Shown: positions 7,186 to 15,508 of the stretch, one piece after another
Layout of the letters: every line of letters starts with the position of its first letter
Position numbering within the stretch: position 1 is the stretch's first letter
Assembly: GCA_046758005.1 (NCBI GenBank)
Contig: JBHHZJ010000072.1
Coordinates: 1-18,176, forward strand
Direction: 5' to 3'
Source: JBHHZJ01 sp046758005
GTDB taxonomy: Bacteria > Pseudomonadota > Alphaproteobacteria > Kiloniellales > J153
DNA: 18,176 nucleotides
Notes under the pieces: model-generated
The model's database searches: none
Told to the model about the DNA's origin: nothing
Seen by the model: the letters and a program-made list of their open reading frames with translations, nothing else
Translations under genes and position numbers: made by a program

Positions 7186-8126
7186 CCGAGGCCTTGGAAA
7201 TCTTCGTCGCGGGGAGCTTCTGGGCGGCCGTGCTGCGCATCGCCACGCCGCTCGTCTACGGCACCCTCGGCGAACTTCTGTGCGAGCGCGCCGGCGTGCT
7301 CAACCTCGGCATCGAAGGCATCATGACCCTGGGCGCCATGGTCGGCTGGATGGCCGTGTACCAGGGGGCCGACCTCTGGTCCGGGGTCTTGGCGGCGGCG
7401 GTCGCGGGGGCGATCTTCGGCCTGCTCCACGCCGTGCTCGCGGTCGCGCTCGGCCTGTCGCAGCACGTGGTCGGGCTGGGCATCACCCTGTTGGCCGCCA
7501 GCCTGACCTACTTCTCGTACCGCCTGATCGTGCCCAGCGCGGCGACGCCGCCGACCATCACCCCGTTCGAGCCTGTCCATCTGCCGCTGCTGTCGGACCT
7601 GCCGGGGTTGGGCCCGTCCCTGTTCGGACAGACGCCGCTCACCTACCTCGCGTTCGCGCTCGTGCTGGCGGTGGCCTACGTGCTCTACCGCACGCCGCTC
7701 GGGCTGGCCGTGCGCATGGTTGGCGAGAACCCGCACGCCGCCGAGGCGCAGGGCATCGACGTCTTCGCCGTGCGCATGGGCGCGGTCGTGGCGGGCAGCG
7801 CGCTCATGGCGGTCGGCGGCGCTTTCCTCACGCTGGCCGCCTTCAACAGCTTCTTCTTCACGATGATCCAGGGCCGGGGCTGGGTGTGCATCGCGCTGGT
7901 CGTCTTCGCCTCCTGGCGCCCCGGCAAGGCGCTGCTCGGCGCGCTGCTGTTCGGCCTGTTCGACGCCTTCCAGCTGCGCGTCCAGCACGTCGTCGCCGAT
8001 GCCGTGCCCTACCAGGTCTTCCTGATGCTGCCGTACGTGTTCAGCATCCTGGCGCTCATCGTCATGTCGCGGCGCGCCGCCTATCCCAAGGCGTTGATGG
8101 TACCCTACCGGAAAGGCGAACGCTGA
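7182..8126 (+). CDS. ABC transporter permease (BMP/nucleoside type, second subunit)
   Basis: This is the second membrane subunit (314 residues, YufQ/NupQ type) of the same importer. Family marks are GELLCERAGVLNLGIEGIMTLGAM near the N-terminus, a run of about eight hydrophobic segments, and the coupling-helix segment MVGENPHAAEAQGIDVF. The ATG at 7182 lies within the stop codon region of the preceding permease (ATGA at 7182-7185). The short cytoplasmic C-terminus ends in a basic tail. The gene is followed after 23 bp by the deaminase, which has its own strong ribosome binding site. Confidence 0.92.
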   Translation: MTEALEIFVAGSFWAAVLRIATPLVYGTLGELLCERAGVLNLGIEGIMTLGAMVGWMAVYQGADLWSGVLAAAVAGAIFGLLHAVLAVALGLSQHVVGLGITLLAASLTYFSYRLIVPSAATPPTITPFEPVHLPLLSDLPGLGPSLFGQTPLTYLAFALVLAVAYVLYRTPLGLAVRMVGENPHAAEAQGIDVFAVRMGAVVAGSALMAVGGAFLTLAAFNSFFFTMIQGRGWVCIALVVFASWRPGKALLGALLFGLFDAFQLRVQHVVADAVPYQVFLMLPYVFSILALIVMSRRAAYPKALMVPYRKGER

Positions 8127-8149
8127 CGAGCCAAAGGGGGGAGCACGAC

Positions 8150-9463
8150 ATGGACCTGATCCTGCGCGGCGCGAACCTGCCGGACGGCCGCACCGGTATC
8201 GACATCGGCATCGAGGGGGCGCGGATCGTCGCGGTCGAGCCGGCGCTGAAGGCGGCCGCGACGCGCGAGCTCGACGCGGCCGGGCGCCTGGTCACGCCGC
8301 CCTTCGTCGACCCGCACTTCCATATGGACGCGACACTGTCCTACGGCTTCCCGCGCATCAACCGCTCGGGCACGCTGCTCGAGGGCATCGCGTTGTGGGG
8401 CGAGCTCAAGCCGCACCTCAGCGCCGAGGCGATCGCCGAGCGCGCGTTGCGCTACTGCGACTGGGCCGCAGCGCGCGGCCTGCTCGCCATCCGCACTCAC
8501 GTGGACGTGTGCGACGAGCGGTTGATCGCGGTCGACGCCCTGCTCGAGGTCAAGAGCCAGGTCCGGCCGTACCTGGACCTGCAGCTCGTCGCCTTCCCCC
8601 AGGACGGAGTTTTCCGTTCGCCCGGCGCGCTGGAGAACCTGAAACGCGCGCTGGACAAGGGCGTGGACGTGGTCGGCGGTATCCCCCACTTCGAGCGGAC
8701 CATGGCCGAGGGCGCGGCCTCGGTGCGCGCGCTGTGCGAGATCGCGGCCGAACGCGGCCTGCCGGTGGACATGCACTGCGACGAGACCGACGACCCCCTG
8801 TCGCGCCACGTCGAGACGCTGGCCTACGAGACCCGGCGCCTCGGCCTGCGCGGCCGGGTCACCGGCTCGCACCTCACGTCCATGCACTCCATGGACAACT
8901 ACTACGTGAGCAAGCTGATCCCGCTCATGGCCGAGGCGGAGCTGAAAGTCGTCGCCAACCCGCTCATCAACATCGTGATCCAGGGCCGGCACGACACTTA
9001 CCCGAAGCGCCGCGGCCTGACCCGCGTGCCGGAGCTGATGGCCGCGGGCCTGACCGTCGCCTTCGGTCACGACTGCGTCATGGACCCCTGGTACCCGCTC
9101 GGCTCCGGCGACATGCTGGAGGTCGCGCACATGGGCCTGCACGTGGCCATGATGACGGGCAGCGAGGCGATGCGCGCCTGCTTCCGGGCGGTCACCGAGA
9201 ACGGCGCCAGGATCATGGGCTTGGAGGGCTACGGCATCGCGCCCGGCCGCCACGCCGACCTCGTGGTGCTGCAGGCCGGCGACCCGATCGAGGCGATCCG
9301 CCTGCGCGCGACCCGGCTGCACGTGATCCGCCGTGGCCGGGTGATCGCCGAGGCCGCACCCGCCGCGGCGCGCCTGGACCTGCCCGGCCGGCCGGAGAGG
9401 GTGGACTTCACGGGGCCCTGGCAGGAAGGCGTCCCGGAAGAGCGCCTACTTGGTACCGTATAG
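8150..9463 (+). CDS. codA: Cytosine deaminase-like amidohydrolase (CodA family)
   Basis: This 437-residue metal-dependent amidohydrolase aligns along its length with E. coli cytosine deaminase, which converts cytosine to uracil and ammonia. Metal and catalytic positions are present: H56 and H58 in DPHFHMD, Q151 in AFPQDG, H209 and E212 in MHCDETDD, H241 in GSHLTSMHS, and D308 in FGHDCVMDPWYPLG. ATG 8150 has a GGGGGGAG ribosome binding site at 8135-8142. One pocket residue differs: E. coli has Asp-Asp at 313-314, whereas this protein has D308-C309. A related substrate, such as a methylated or oxidised pyrimidine or a pterin, therefore cannot be excluded. It is the last gene of the importer operon, and its 3' end overlaps upp by 18 bp in convergent orientation. 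Confidence 0.88.
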   Translation: MDLILRGANLPDGRTGIDIGIEGARIVAVEPALKAAATRELDAAGRLVTPPFVDPHFHMDATLSYGFPRINRSGTLLEGIALWGELKPHLSAEAIAERALRYCDWAAARGLLAIRTHVDVCDERLIAVDALLEVKSQVRPYLDLQLVAFPQDGVFRSPGALENLKRALDKGVDVVGGIPHFERTMAEGAASVRALCEIAAERGLPVDMHCDETDDPLSRHVETLAYETRRLGLRGRVTGSHLTSMHSMDNYYVSKLIPLMAEAELKVVANPLINIVIQGRHDTYPKRRGLTRVPELMAAGLTVAFGHDCVMDPWYPLGSGDMLEVAHMGLHVAMMTGSEAMRACFRAVTENGARIMGLEGYGIAPGRHADLVVLQAGDPIEAIRLRATRLHVIRRGRVIAEAAPAAARLDLPGRPERVDFTGPWQEGVPEERLLGTV

Positions 9464-10087
9464 CCGGTCCCCGGCGTCGCCCAGGCCGGGCACGATGTAG
9501 CCGTGATCGTTCAGGTAGTCGTCGATCGCCGCGGTATAAATGTGCACGTCCGGATGCGCCTCGTGCACGGTGGCGATGCCCTCGGGCGCGGCCAGCAGGC
9601 AGACGAACTTGATGTCGCGCGCGCCCGCCTCCTCGAGGCGCGAGATCGCCGCGACCGCGGAGTTGCCGGTGGCCAGCATCGGGTCGACCACGACGACCAG
9701 GCGCTCGCTCAGGTCCTGCAGGACCTTGAAGTAGTACTCCACGGCGACCAGGGTCGCCGGGTCGCGGTACAGGCCGATGTGCCCGACGCGCGCCGAGGGC
9801 ACGAGGTCGAGCAGGCCCTCGAGCAGCCCGTTGCCGGCGCGCAGGATCGAGACGAAGACCAGCTTCTTGCCCTCCAGCCGGGGGGCGGTCATCTCGGCCA
9901 GCGGCGTCTCGATCTCCTCGCTGGTGAGCGGCAGGTCGCGGGTCACCTCATAGCCGAGCAGCAGCGCAATCTCGCGCAAAAGCTGGCGGAACTCGGCGGT
10001 GCTGGCTTCCTTGCGCCGCATGAGCGCCAGCTTGTGCTGGACCAGCGGGTGATCGACGAGCGTCACGTTCTCCGGCTGCTGCGCCAT
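9446..10087 (-). CDS. upp: Uracil phosphoribosyltransferase
   Basis: This enzyme joins uracil and PRPP to give UMP in the cytoplasm. At 213 residues it is full length. The PRPP-binding loop VVVVDPMLATGNSA covers residues 131-144, and the uracil-binding C-terminus LNDHGYIVPGLGDAGDRLYGTK is complete. RAGNGLLEGLLDLVPSAR and HIGLYRDP match the family. The ATG at 10087 follows an AGGAGGAGG-like ribosome binding site (complement of 10091-10099). It is the third gene of a minus-strand operon, 32 bp after the DUF1688 gene. In the yeast URC route the first step is also a uracil phosphoribosyltransferase, so here it probably feeds degradation as well as salvage. The 3' end overlaps codA by 18 bp. Confidence 0.97.
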   Translation of the reverse strand: MAQQPENVTLVDHPLVQHKLALMRRKEASTAEFRQLLREIALLLGYEVTRDLPLTSEEIETPLAEMTAPRLEGKKLVFVSILRAGNGLLEGLLDLVPSARVGHIGLYRDPATLVAVEYYFKVLQDLSERLVVVVDPMLATGNSAVAAISRLEEAGARDIKFVCLLAAPEGIATVHEAHPDVHIYTAAIDDYLNDHGYIVPGLGDAGDRLYGTK

Positions 10088-10119
10088 GCCCTCCTCCTCG
10101 GCGATTGTAGCGCGTCACT

Positions 10120-11361
10120 CTAGAACACCGTCCCGTCGCTGACCACGGCGATCGGCGGCCGGCCGTCGGGGCGGCGCTCGCGCGCGATGCGCCGACCCGC
10201 GCTCCAGGTGCCGCCCTCCAGGACCTTGGCGAGCGGCAGCCGGGCCGCGTCGAGGCCGAGTCGCGCCCGCACCGCCTCGGCCAGACCGTCGAGCAGGGCG
10301 ACCGTGAGCGCGCGCCACTCGACCACGACCTCGGATTCGACCGTGTGCGCCTCGCTCAGGACGCCCGCGTGCTTCGGCCTGAGCACGCCGAGGTCGATGA
10401 ACAGCCCCCCGTTTCGGTATTCGGGCAGCCCGGTCAGCTCGTCGAGCCCGGTGACCTCGACGCCCGCGGCTTCGAGCGGCTCGACCAGGGAGTAGGTCAG
10501 CCATTGCGACAGCTTGTGAAACGGCACCAGCCCGCCGGCGGGGCCGGCGCTCGCCGCCGCCGGGTGGCGCCACACGTCGCCCAGGTTGACGCCGCCGAGG
10601 CTGAGCCGCCCCGGCCAGATGGGGCCGAGCCCCTCCAGCACCGCCGCCAACACGGTGGCCGCCGGAAGCCGGCCCCCTTCGGCGCAGGCGGCGAGATAGT
10701 CGTAGAGCCGGCCGATCCGCGGGTCCTCCGCGCCGAACATCTCGGGCCTGGCGTGGAGCGCTTCCGCCAGCCGCGAGAGCAGCGCCGCGCGCCCCTCCAG
10801 ACCGACCAGCGGGTTGTCACGACCGGCCTGGAACGCCTCGGCCAGGCGCGCGGGCGTCATGGCGGCAAGCGCCCCGGCGTCGGCGCGCAGCGGGGCGTCC
10901 GGGTGGGCCGAGAAGCCGCCGCCGGCAAAGAGACGGAAGCTCGCCACCGCCAGCCCTTCCGAGCGGGCAAAGGTCTCGCCCGTGCCCGGCTCGCGGTAGC
11001 GCCAGGCCGCCCCGGCCCCGGCGTCGAGCAGCACGCTGGTCACGACCAAGTCGAAGCGGACCCGCGCCACCTCGCCGGGCGGGGCGCCGGGCAATCGGGT
11101 GGCGAGCTCCGCCCAACGGTCCCGACCCCCGGCGGCGAAGTGGCGCCAGCGGCTGTGATACGGGATGTCCAGGTCGGGGTAGTTGGCGCGGATCGTCGCG
11201 ACGACGTAGTCTGCCGCCGCCCCGAGACGGTCGAGGTCGAGGCCGAAGTGGTCGAGCGCGCCGGCCTGCGCCGAGGCGAAGATCCGGGCGCAGCGGCTGC
11301 GGATCGCCTCCGGCGTGCGCAGCCAGGCGAGCGCGGCTTGCGGATCGGTCAGGTCGGGCAA
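10120..11361 (-). CDS. urc4: DUF1688 family protein, Urc4/Urg3-like
   Basis: This 413-residue protein belongs to DUF1688, the family of Lachancea kluyveri URC4 (Urg3 in Aspergillus). In yeast, urc4 mutants are reported to accumulate ribosylurea, so the protein is thought to act late in URC-type uracil breakdown, releasing urea. Its reaction mechanism is not established to my knowledge. I recognise it from its full-length sequence (PDLTDPQAALAWLRTPEAIR, IPYHSRWRHFAAGG, LPEYRNGGLFIDLGVL, ESEVVVEWRALTVALLD, KVLEGGTWSAGR) and from its place between Urc1-like and upp genes. No signal peptide or membrane segment is seen. Translation probably starts at TTG 11361, 7 nt after the urc1 stop, with an AGGGG ribosome binding site overlapping that stop codon. 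No in-frame start lies further upstream. The gene symbol is by homology only. Confidence 0.85.
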   Translation of the reverse strand: MPDLTDPQAALAWLRTPEAIRSRCARIFASAQAGALDHFGLDLDRLGAAADYVVATIRANYPDLDIPYHSRWRHFAAGGRDRWAELATRLPGAPPGEVARVRFDLVVTSVLLDAGAGAAWRYREPGTGETFARSEGLAVASFRLFAGGGFSAHPDAPLRADAGALAAMTPARLAEAFQAGRDNPLVGLEGRAALLSRLAEALHARPEMFGAEDPRIGRLYDYLAACAEGGRLPAATVLAAVLEGLGPIWPGRLSLGGVNLGDVWRHPAAASAGPAGGLVPFHKLSQWLTYSLVEPLEAAGVEVTGLDELTGLPEYRNGGLFIDLGVLRPKHAGVLSEAHTVESEVVVEWRALTVALLDGLAEAVRARLGLDAARLPLAKVLEGGTWSAGRRIARERRPDGRPPIAVVSDGTVF

Positions 11362-11368
11362 GAAACCC

Positions 11369-12628
<1,260 letters not shown>

Positions 12629-12645
12629 GGTCCTCGTGCCTCGAG

Positions 12646-12665
12646 TCTGTGCAGATCTGTGCAGA
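12646..12665. repeat. Tandem 10-bp direct repeat, operator candidate upstream of urc1
   Basis: TCTGTGCAGA occurs twice in direct succession (12646-12655 and 12656-12665), one DNA helical turn apart. The junction also forms the palindrome CAGATCTG. The repeat lies 18-37 bp upstream of the urc1 ATG and just downstream of the predicted transcription start, a position suited to repression. Confidence 0.5.
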
Positions 12666-12679
12666 CCGGAAAGGCGGCG

Positions 12680-12709
12680 ATAATACGCGAATTCCTCGAG
12701 GGTCCACAA
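12680..12709 (-). promoter_or_regulatory. Candidate sigma70-type promoter of urc1-urc4-upp
   Basis: Read on the minus strand, TTGTGG (12709-12704) is separated by 18 bp from TATTAT (12685-12680), five of six matches to the -10 consensus. Transcription would start near 12673, leaving a leader of about 45 nt that contains the tandem repeat. Confidence 0.45.
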
Positions 12710-12847
12710 ACCGCCGCTGACGCGGGGCGCGAATTTCGGCCTGCCGTTAAGATATCGGTGACAGTATGCCTAATCATCTCGAAATAATTTCGGATACGCT
12801 CGCCGAACAAATTACGGGCCGGAAATGTCGTGAGTTTTGTGGCAGGA

Positions 12848-12861
12848 GGAAAGGGGTAGCC
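12848..12861 (-). repeat. Copy B of the upstream box
   Basis: The minus strand reads GGCTACCCCTTTCC, a shortened variant of the box found at 1546-1561 and 13007-13022. It points towards urc1, whose start codon is about 220 bp away. Confidence 0.35.
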
Positions 12862-13006
12862 GAGTCCCTGGCTTTGGCTTTCGTGGCGGAACACGGCGAA
12901 GAGCAAGCGCTCATTGATCACGGCCAACGCCCGAGGCAAGTTCGTGATCGTCACAGCCTGCGGCATGGGGGCTTCTTCTCATTCTCAAGGGTTGTAACCG
13001 ATCCTT

Positions 13007-13022
13007 GGAGTACCCCTTTTCC
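13007..13022 (+). repeat. Copy C of the upstream box
   Basis: GGAGTACCCCTTTTCC matches the phaZ-upstream copy (minus strand 1561-1546, GGACTACCCATTTTCC) at 14 of 16 positions. In both copies, CGAT(A/G)CATC begins 19 nt after the box. It points towards the HAAT binding-protein gene, which starts 225 bp further on. Confidence 0.45.
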
Positions 13023-13068
13023 CTGTGCCCGGCCCAAGAACCGATGCATCTCCCCTCGATGGTCGGGA

Positions 13069-13099
13069 TTGACAGCGTGGGCGTGTCCTGTGGTTTGAT
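13069..13099 (+). promoter_or_regulatory. Weak promoter candidate for the HAAT transporter operon
   Basis: A consensus -35 TTGACA (13069-13074) is followed after 19 bp by TTTGAT (13094-13099), four of six -10 matches. The long spacer weakens the call. It would leave an untranslated leader of about 140 nt. Confidence 0.3.
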
Positions 13100-13246
13100 A
13101 TCTTAAGAATCCGGCGCTATCTCGGATTGCCCGTCACATCGACGGCTGCCGGCTCCTACCTGACGTTCGTTGCGCGCCGGGGAACCGGACGCGTCCCACG
13201 CCCGGGGCCGGCCTTTGTAACCAACACGAGACAAGGGAGGAGACCA

Positions 13247-14527
13247 ATGACGGACGGAAGATTCCATCCAAAATCACGGAAGGGCCCGAGCCGGCGCAAG
13301 GTCCTGCGCGGCGGCGCCGCGATCGCGGGCGGTTACGCGCTCGCCCAGATCGGCTTCCCCGCCATCCTCAAGGCCGCGGACACGATCAAGGTCGGGCACC
13401 TGACCCCGCGCACCGGCTTCCTCGGCCAGCTCGGCGAGTACGGCGTCCGGGGCGCCCAACTGGCGGTGGACGAGGTCAACGCGGCCGGCGGGGCGATGGG
13501 CCGTAAGGTTGATTTCGTCACCGAGGACAGCGTCAACCCGGGCGTGGCCGTGACCAAGGTGCAGAAGCTGGTCGAGCGCGACAAGGTCAGCTTCCTGATC
13601 GGCGAGATCAGCTCGGCCTCCGGCGGCGCGATCATGGAGCAGGCCAAGCGCCTCAAGACGCTTTACGTCAACAGCGGCTGCAACTCCGATGCCCTGCGCG
13701 GGGCGAAATGCAACCGCTACACCTTCCACGTCGAAGGCTGCAACACGATGTACACCAAGACGATCGGGCAATGGCAGGTGCGCCAGAACCTGATCAGGGG
13801 CGCCAAATGGTACATGCTCACGGCCGACTACGCCTTCGGCCACGACCTGTTCCGGGTCTCGTCGCGCTTCCTGAAACAGAACGGCGGCACCGTGGTCAAC
13901 AACGACATGGTGCCGACCAACACGCCGGACTACAGCTCCTACATCCTGAAGATCCGGCAGGCCAAGCCCGACTTCGTTTACATCAACCTGGCCGGCGTGG
14001 ACCAGACCACGTTCCTCAAGCAATACCGCGAATACGGCCTGCCGTACAAAGTGGCCGGCGGGGTCATGGACACCGTCCCGTTTTGGGCCGCCGGTTTGGA
14101 ATCGCTCTCGGGCTACTGGCAGAGCCTCTGGTACCACCACCTGGATACCGCCGGCTCGAGGCGGTTCACGCAGGCTTACCAAAAGCGCTACGGCGGCCCG
14201 CCGGACAACCAGGCCTGGGGCGACTATATCGGCATCAAGATCGTGCTTCAGGCGATGGAGGAGGCCAAGAGCACGGACCCCAACAAGCTCATCGAGCATT
14301 TTGAGAAGGGCGCGAAGTTCGACCTGCTGAAGAATCGGGAGGGGAGCTTCCGCGATTGGGACCACCAGCTCCTGCAGGAGATGTTCGTGGTCCGGGTCAA
14401 GGAGCCGTCCGAGGCGAAGGACAAGTGGGATATCTTCGAGATCGTCGAGCCTTCGCCGGCCGCGGGCGAGCCGCTTGACCTGATCCAGCCGACCAAGGAG
14501 GAGAATCCCTGCTCATTCGCGGCGTAG
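13247..14527 (+). CDS. ABC transporter substrate-binding protein, branched-chain amino acid (HAAT) type
   Basis: This periplasmic binding protein (426 residues) is of the LivJ/AmiC-like Peripla_BP_6 group. ATG 13247 follows GGAGG at 13236-13240. The N-terminus has a twin-arginine signal (SRRKVL, R16 and R17), a hydrophobic stretch and a likely cleavage near residue 43 before DTIKVGHLTPRTGFLG. Other family features are VRGAQLAVDEVNAAGG, FLIGEISSASGGAIM, and TADYAFGHDLF. It does not show the UrtA urea-binding pattern (it has VGHLTPRTGFLG where UrtA has VGILHSLSGTMA), and the ligand is unknown. Several cysteines cluster in the mature domain (GCNSDALRGAKCN and EGCN). It begins an operon with a LivH permease and a fused LivM-LivG-LivF protein. 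Its position next to the urc genes suggests a nitrogen compound related to pyrimidine use, but this is inference. Confidence 0.87.
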   Translation: MTDGRFHPKSRKGPSRRKVLRGGAAIAGGYALAQIGFPAILKAADTIKVGHLTPRTGFLGQLGEYGVRGAQLAVDEVNAAGGAMGRKVDFVTEDSVNPGVAVTKVQKLVERDKVSFLIGEISSASGGAIMEQAKRLKTLYVNSGCNSDALRGAKCNRYTFHVEGCNTMYTKTIGQWQVRQNLIRGAKWYMLTADYAFGHDLFRVSSRFLKQNGGTVVNNDMVPTNTPDYSSYILKIRQAKPDFVYINLAGVDQTTFLKQYREYGLPYKVAGGVMDTVPFWAAGLESLSGYWQSLWYHHLDTAGSRRFTQAYQKRYGGPPDNQAWGDYIGIKIVLQAMEEAKSTDPNKLIEHFEKGAKFDLLKNREGSFRDWDHQLLQEMFVVRVKEPSEAKDKWDIFEIVEPSPAAGEPLDLIQPTKEENPCSFAA

Positions 14528-14542
14528 TGGGCGCCAAGCCAA

Positions 14543-14568
14543 CCCCGGACGGGCGCGCCCGTCCGGGG
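14543..14568. repeat. 26-bp perfect palindrome between binding-protein and permease genes
   Basis: CCCCGGACGGGCG (14543-14555) is followed immediately by its exact complement CGCCCGTCCGGGG (14556-14568). As RNA it would fold to about 11 bp with a GCGC loop. It lies in the 102-bp gap after the binding-protein stop. No T run follows. Such intercistronic hairpins usually protect the upstream mRNA or reduce downstream expression, which fits the need for excess binding protein. Confidence 0.65.
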
Positions 14569-14629
14569 CCGCCGCGTTCCGGTTACACGTACGGCGCAAC
14601 GTCGGCGTCGCGGACCCCCTGAGGAAGAT

Positions 14630-15508
14630 TTGCCCCCGCTCTTCATCGTGGTCGAGCACATGACCAACGGCCTGTTGGTCGGGGCCTACTACATCCTGCT
14701 CGCGCTCGGCCTGTCGCTGATCTTCAGCCTGGGCGGCGTGGTCAACCTGGCGCATGGGGCGTTCTACGCCTTCGGCGCCTATTTCGCGGTCGAGATCAGC
14801 CGGCAGTTCGGCTTCTTCGGGGCGGTCGTCCTCTCGCCCGTGGCGGTGGCCTCGATCGGCATCCTGATCGAGACCCTGTTCCTGCGCCGGCTGTACCGGG
14901 AGGACCCCATTCTCGGCCTCCTGTTCACCTTCGGCCTGGCGCTCACCGCCGAGCAGACCTTGCGCCTGCTCTGGGGCTCGATGGGCCTGCCGTTCTCGAT
15001 CCCGCCGGCGCTGCGCGGGACGCTGCTGGTCGGCGATTTCATCTATTCCTACTACCGCCTCGCGATCCTGGGCGTGGCGGCGCTCGCCATCCTCGGGACC
15101 TGGCTGCTGCTCAACAAGACCGCCTTCGGCATGATCGTGCGCGCCGGCACCCGCGACCCGGAGATGGTGCGCGCCCTCGGCATCCGGCTGCGCCCGGTGC
15201 TGACCGCGGTTTTCGCCCTCGGGGTCGGTCTGGCCGGGCTGGCCGGGGTGATGTCGGCGCCGCTCGCCGGCGTGCAGCCGGCCATGGGCACGGAGATCCT
15301 CACCGCCGCCTTCGTCATCGTGGTCATCGGCGGCCTCGGAAGCTTCTGGGGCGTGATCTACGCCGGGATCCTGGTCGGCGTCGTGCGTGGCCTGACCGTG
15401 CTTGCCTATCCGCCGGCGGCGGAGGCCGCGATGTACGCGCTCATGGTCCTGGTGTTGCTGGTCCGGCCGCGCGGCCTGCTCGGCGAGAAGTTCGAGCGGC
15501 TCGAATGA
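14630..15508 (+). CDS. ABC transporter permease, LivH type
   Basis: This 292-residue membrane protein is of the LivH family, one half of the translocation channel of HAAT importers. It has about eight hydrophobic segments. The N-terminal GLLVGAYYILLALGLSLIFSLGGVVNLAHGAFYAFGAY is typical, as are RAGTRDPEMVRALGI (coupling helix region) and the C-terminal VVIGGLGSFWGVIYAGILVG. I chose TTG 14630 because GAGGAAG (14621-14627) lies directly before it. ATG 14660 would shorten the protein by ten residues and lacks a clear ribosome binding site. The gene ends with an ATGA overlap (15505-15508) with the fused partner, so the two are translationally coupled. Substrate unknown. Confidence 0.9.
   Translation: MPPLFIVVEHMTNGLLVGAYYILLALGLSLIFSLGGVVNLAHGAFYAFGAYFAVEISRQFGFFGAVVLSPVAVASIGILIETLFLRRLYREDPILGLLFTFGLALTAEQTLRLLWGSMGLPFSIPPALRGTLLVGDFIYSYYRLAILGVAALAILGTWLLLNKTAFGMIVRAGTRDPEMVRALGIRLRPVLTAVFALGVGLAGLAGVMSAPLAGVQPAMGTEILTAAFVIVVIGGLGSFWGVIYAGILVGVVRGLTVLAYPPAAEAAMYALMVLVLLVRPRGLLGEKFERLE

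Larger units (their letters stand above)
12629..13246. promoter_or_regulatory. Divergent regulatory region between urc1 and the HAAT binding-protein gene
   Basis: These 618 bp are visibly richer in A/T than the flanking genes and contain no convincing gene. They hold a tandem 10-bp repeat (12646-12665), a urc1 promoter candidate (12680-12709), two diverging copies of a box related to GGAGTACCCCTTTTCC (12848-12861 on the minus strand, 13007-13022 on the plus strand) and a TTGACA (13069-13074). Two open frames, 12966-12625 minus and 12766-13098 plus, cross it but lack ribosome binding sites and recognisable domains. Confidence 0.55.

Noticed and set aside
12629..12709. N-terminal extension of the Urc1-like protein to 12709
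   Set aside because: It would run through the predicted promoter and tandem repeat, and ATG 12628 has a ribosome binding site.
12766..13098. 110-residue open frame on the plus strand in the divergent region
   Set aside because: No ribosome binding site, no domain, and a composition like translated intergenic DNA.
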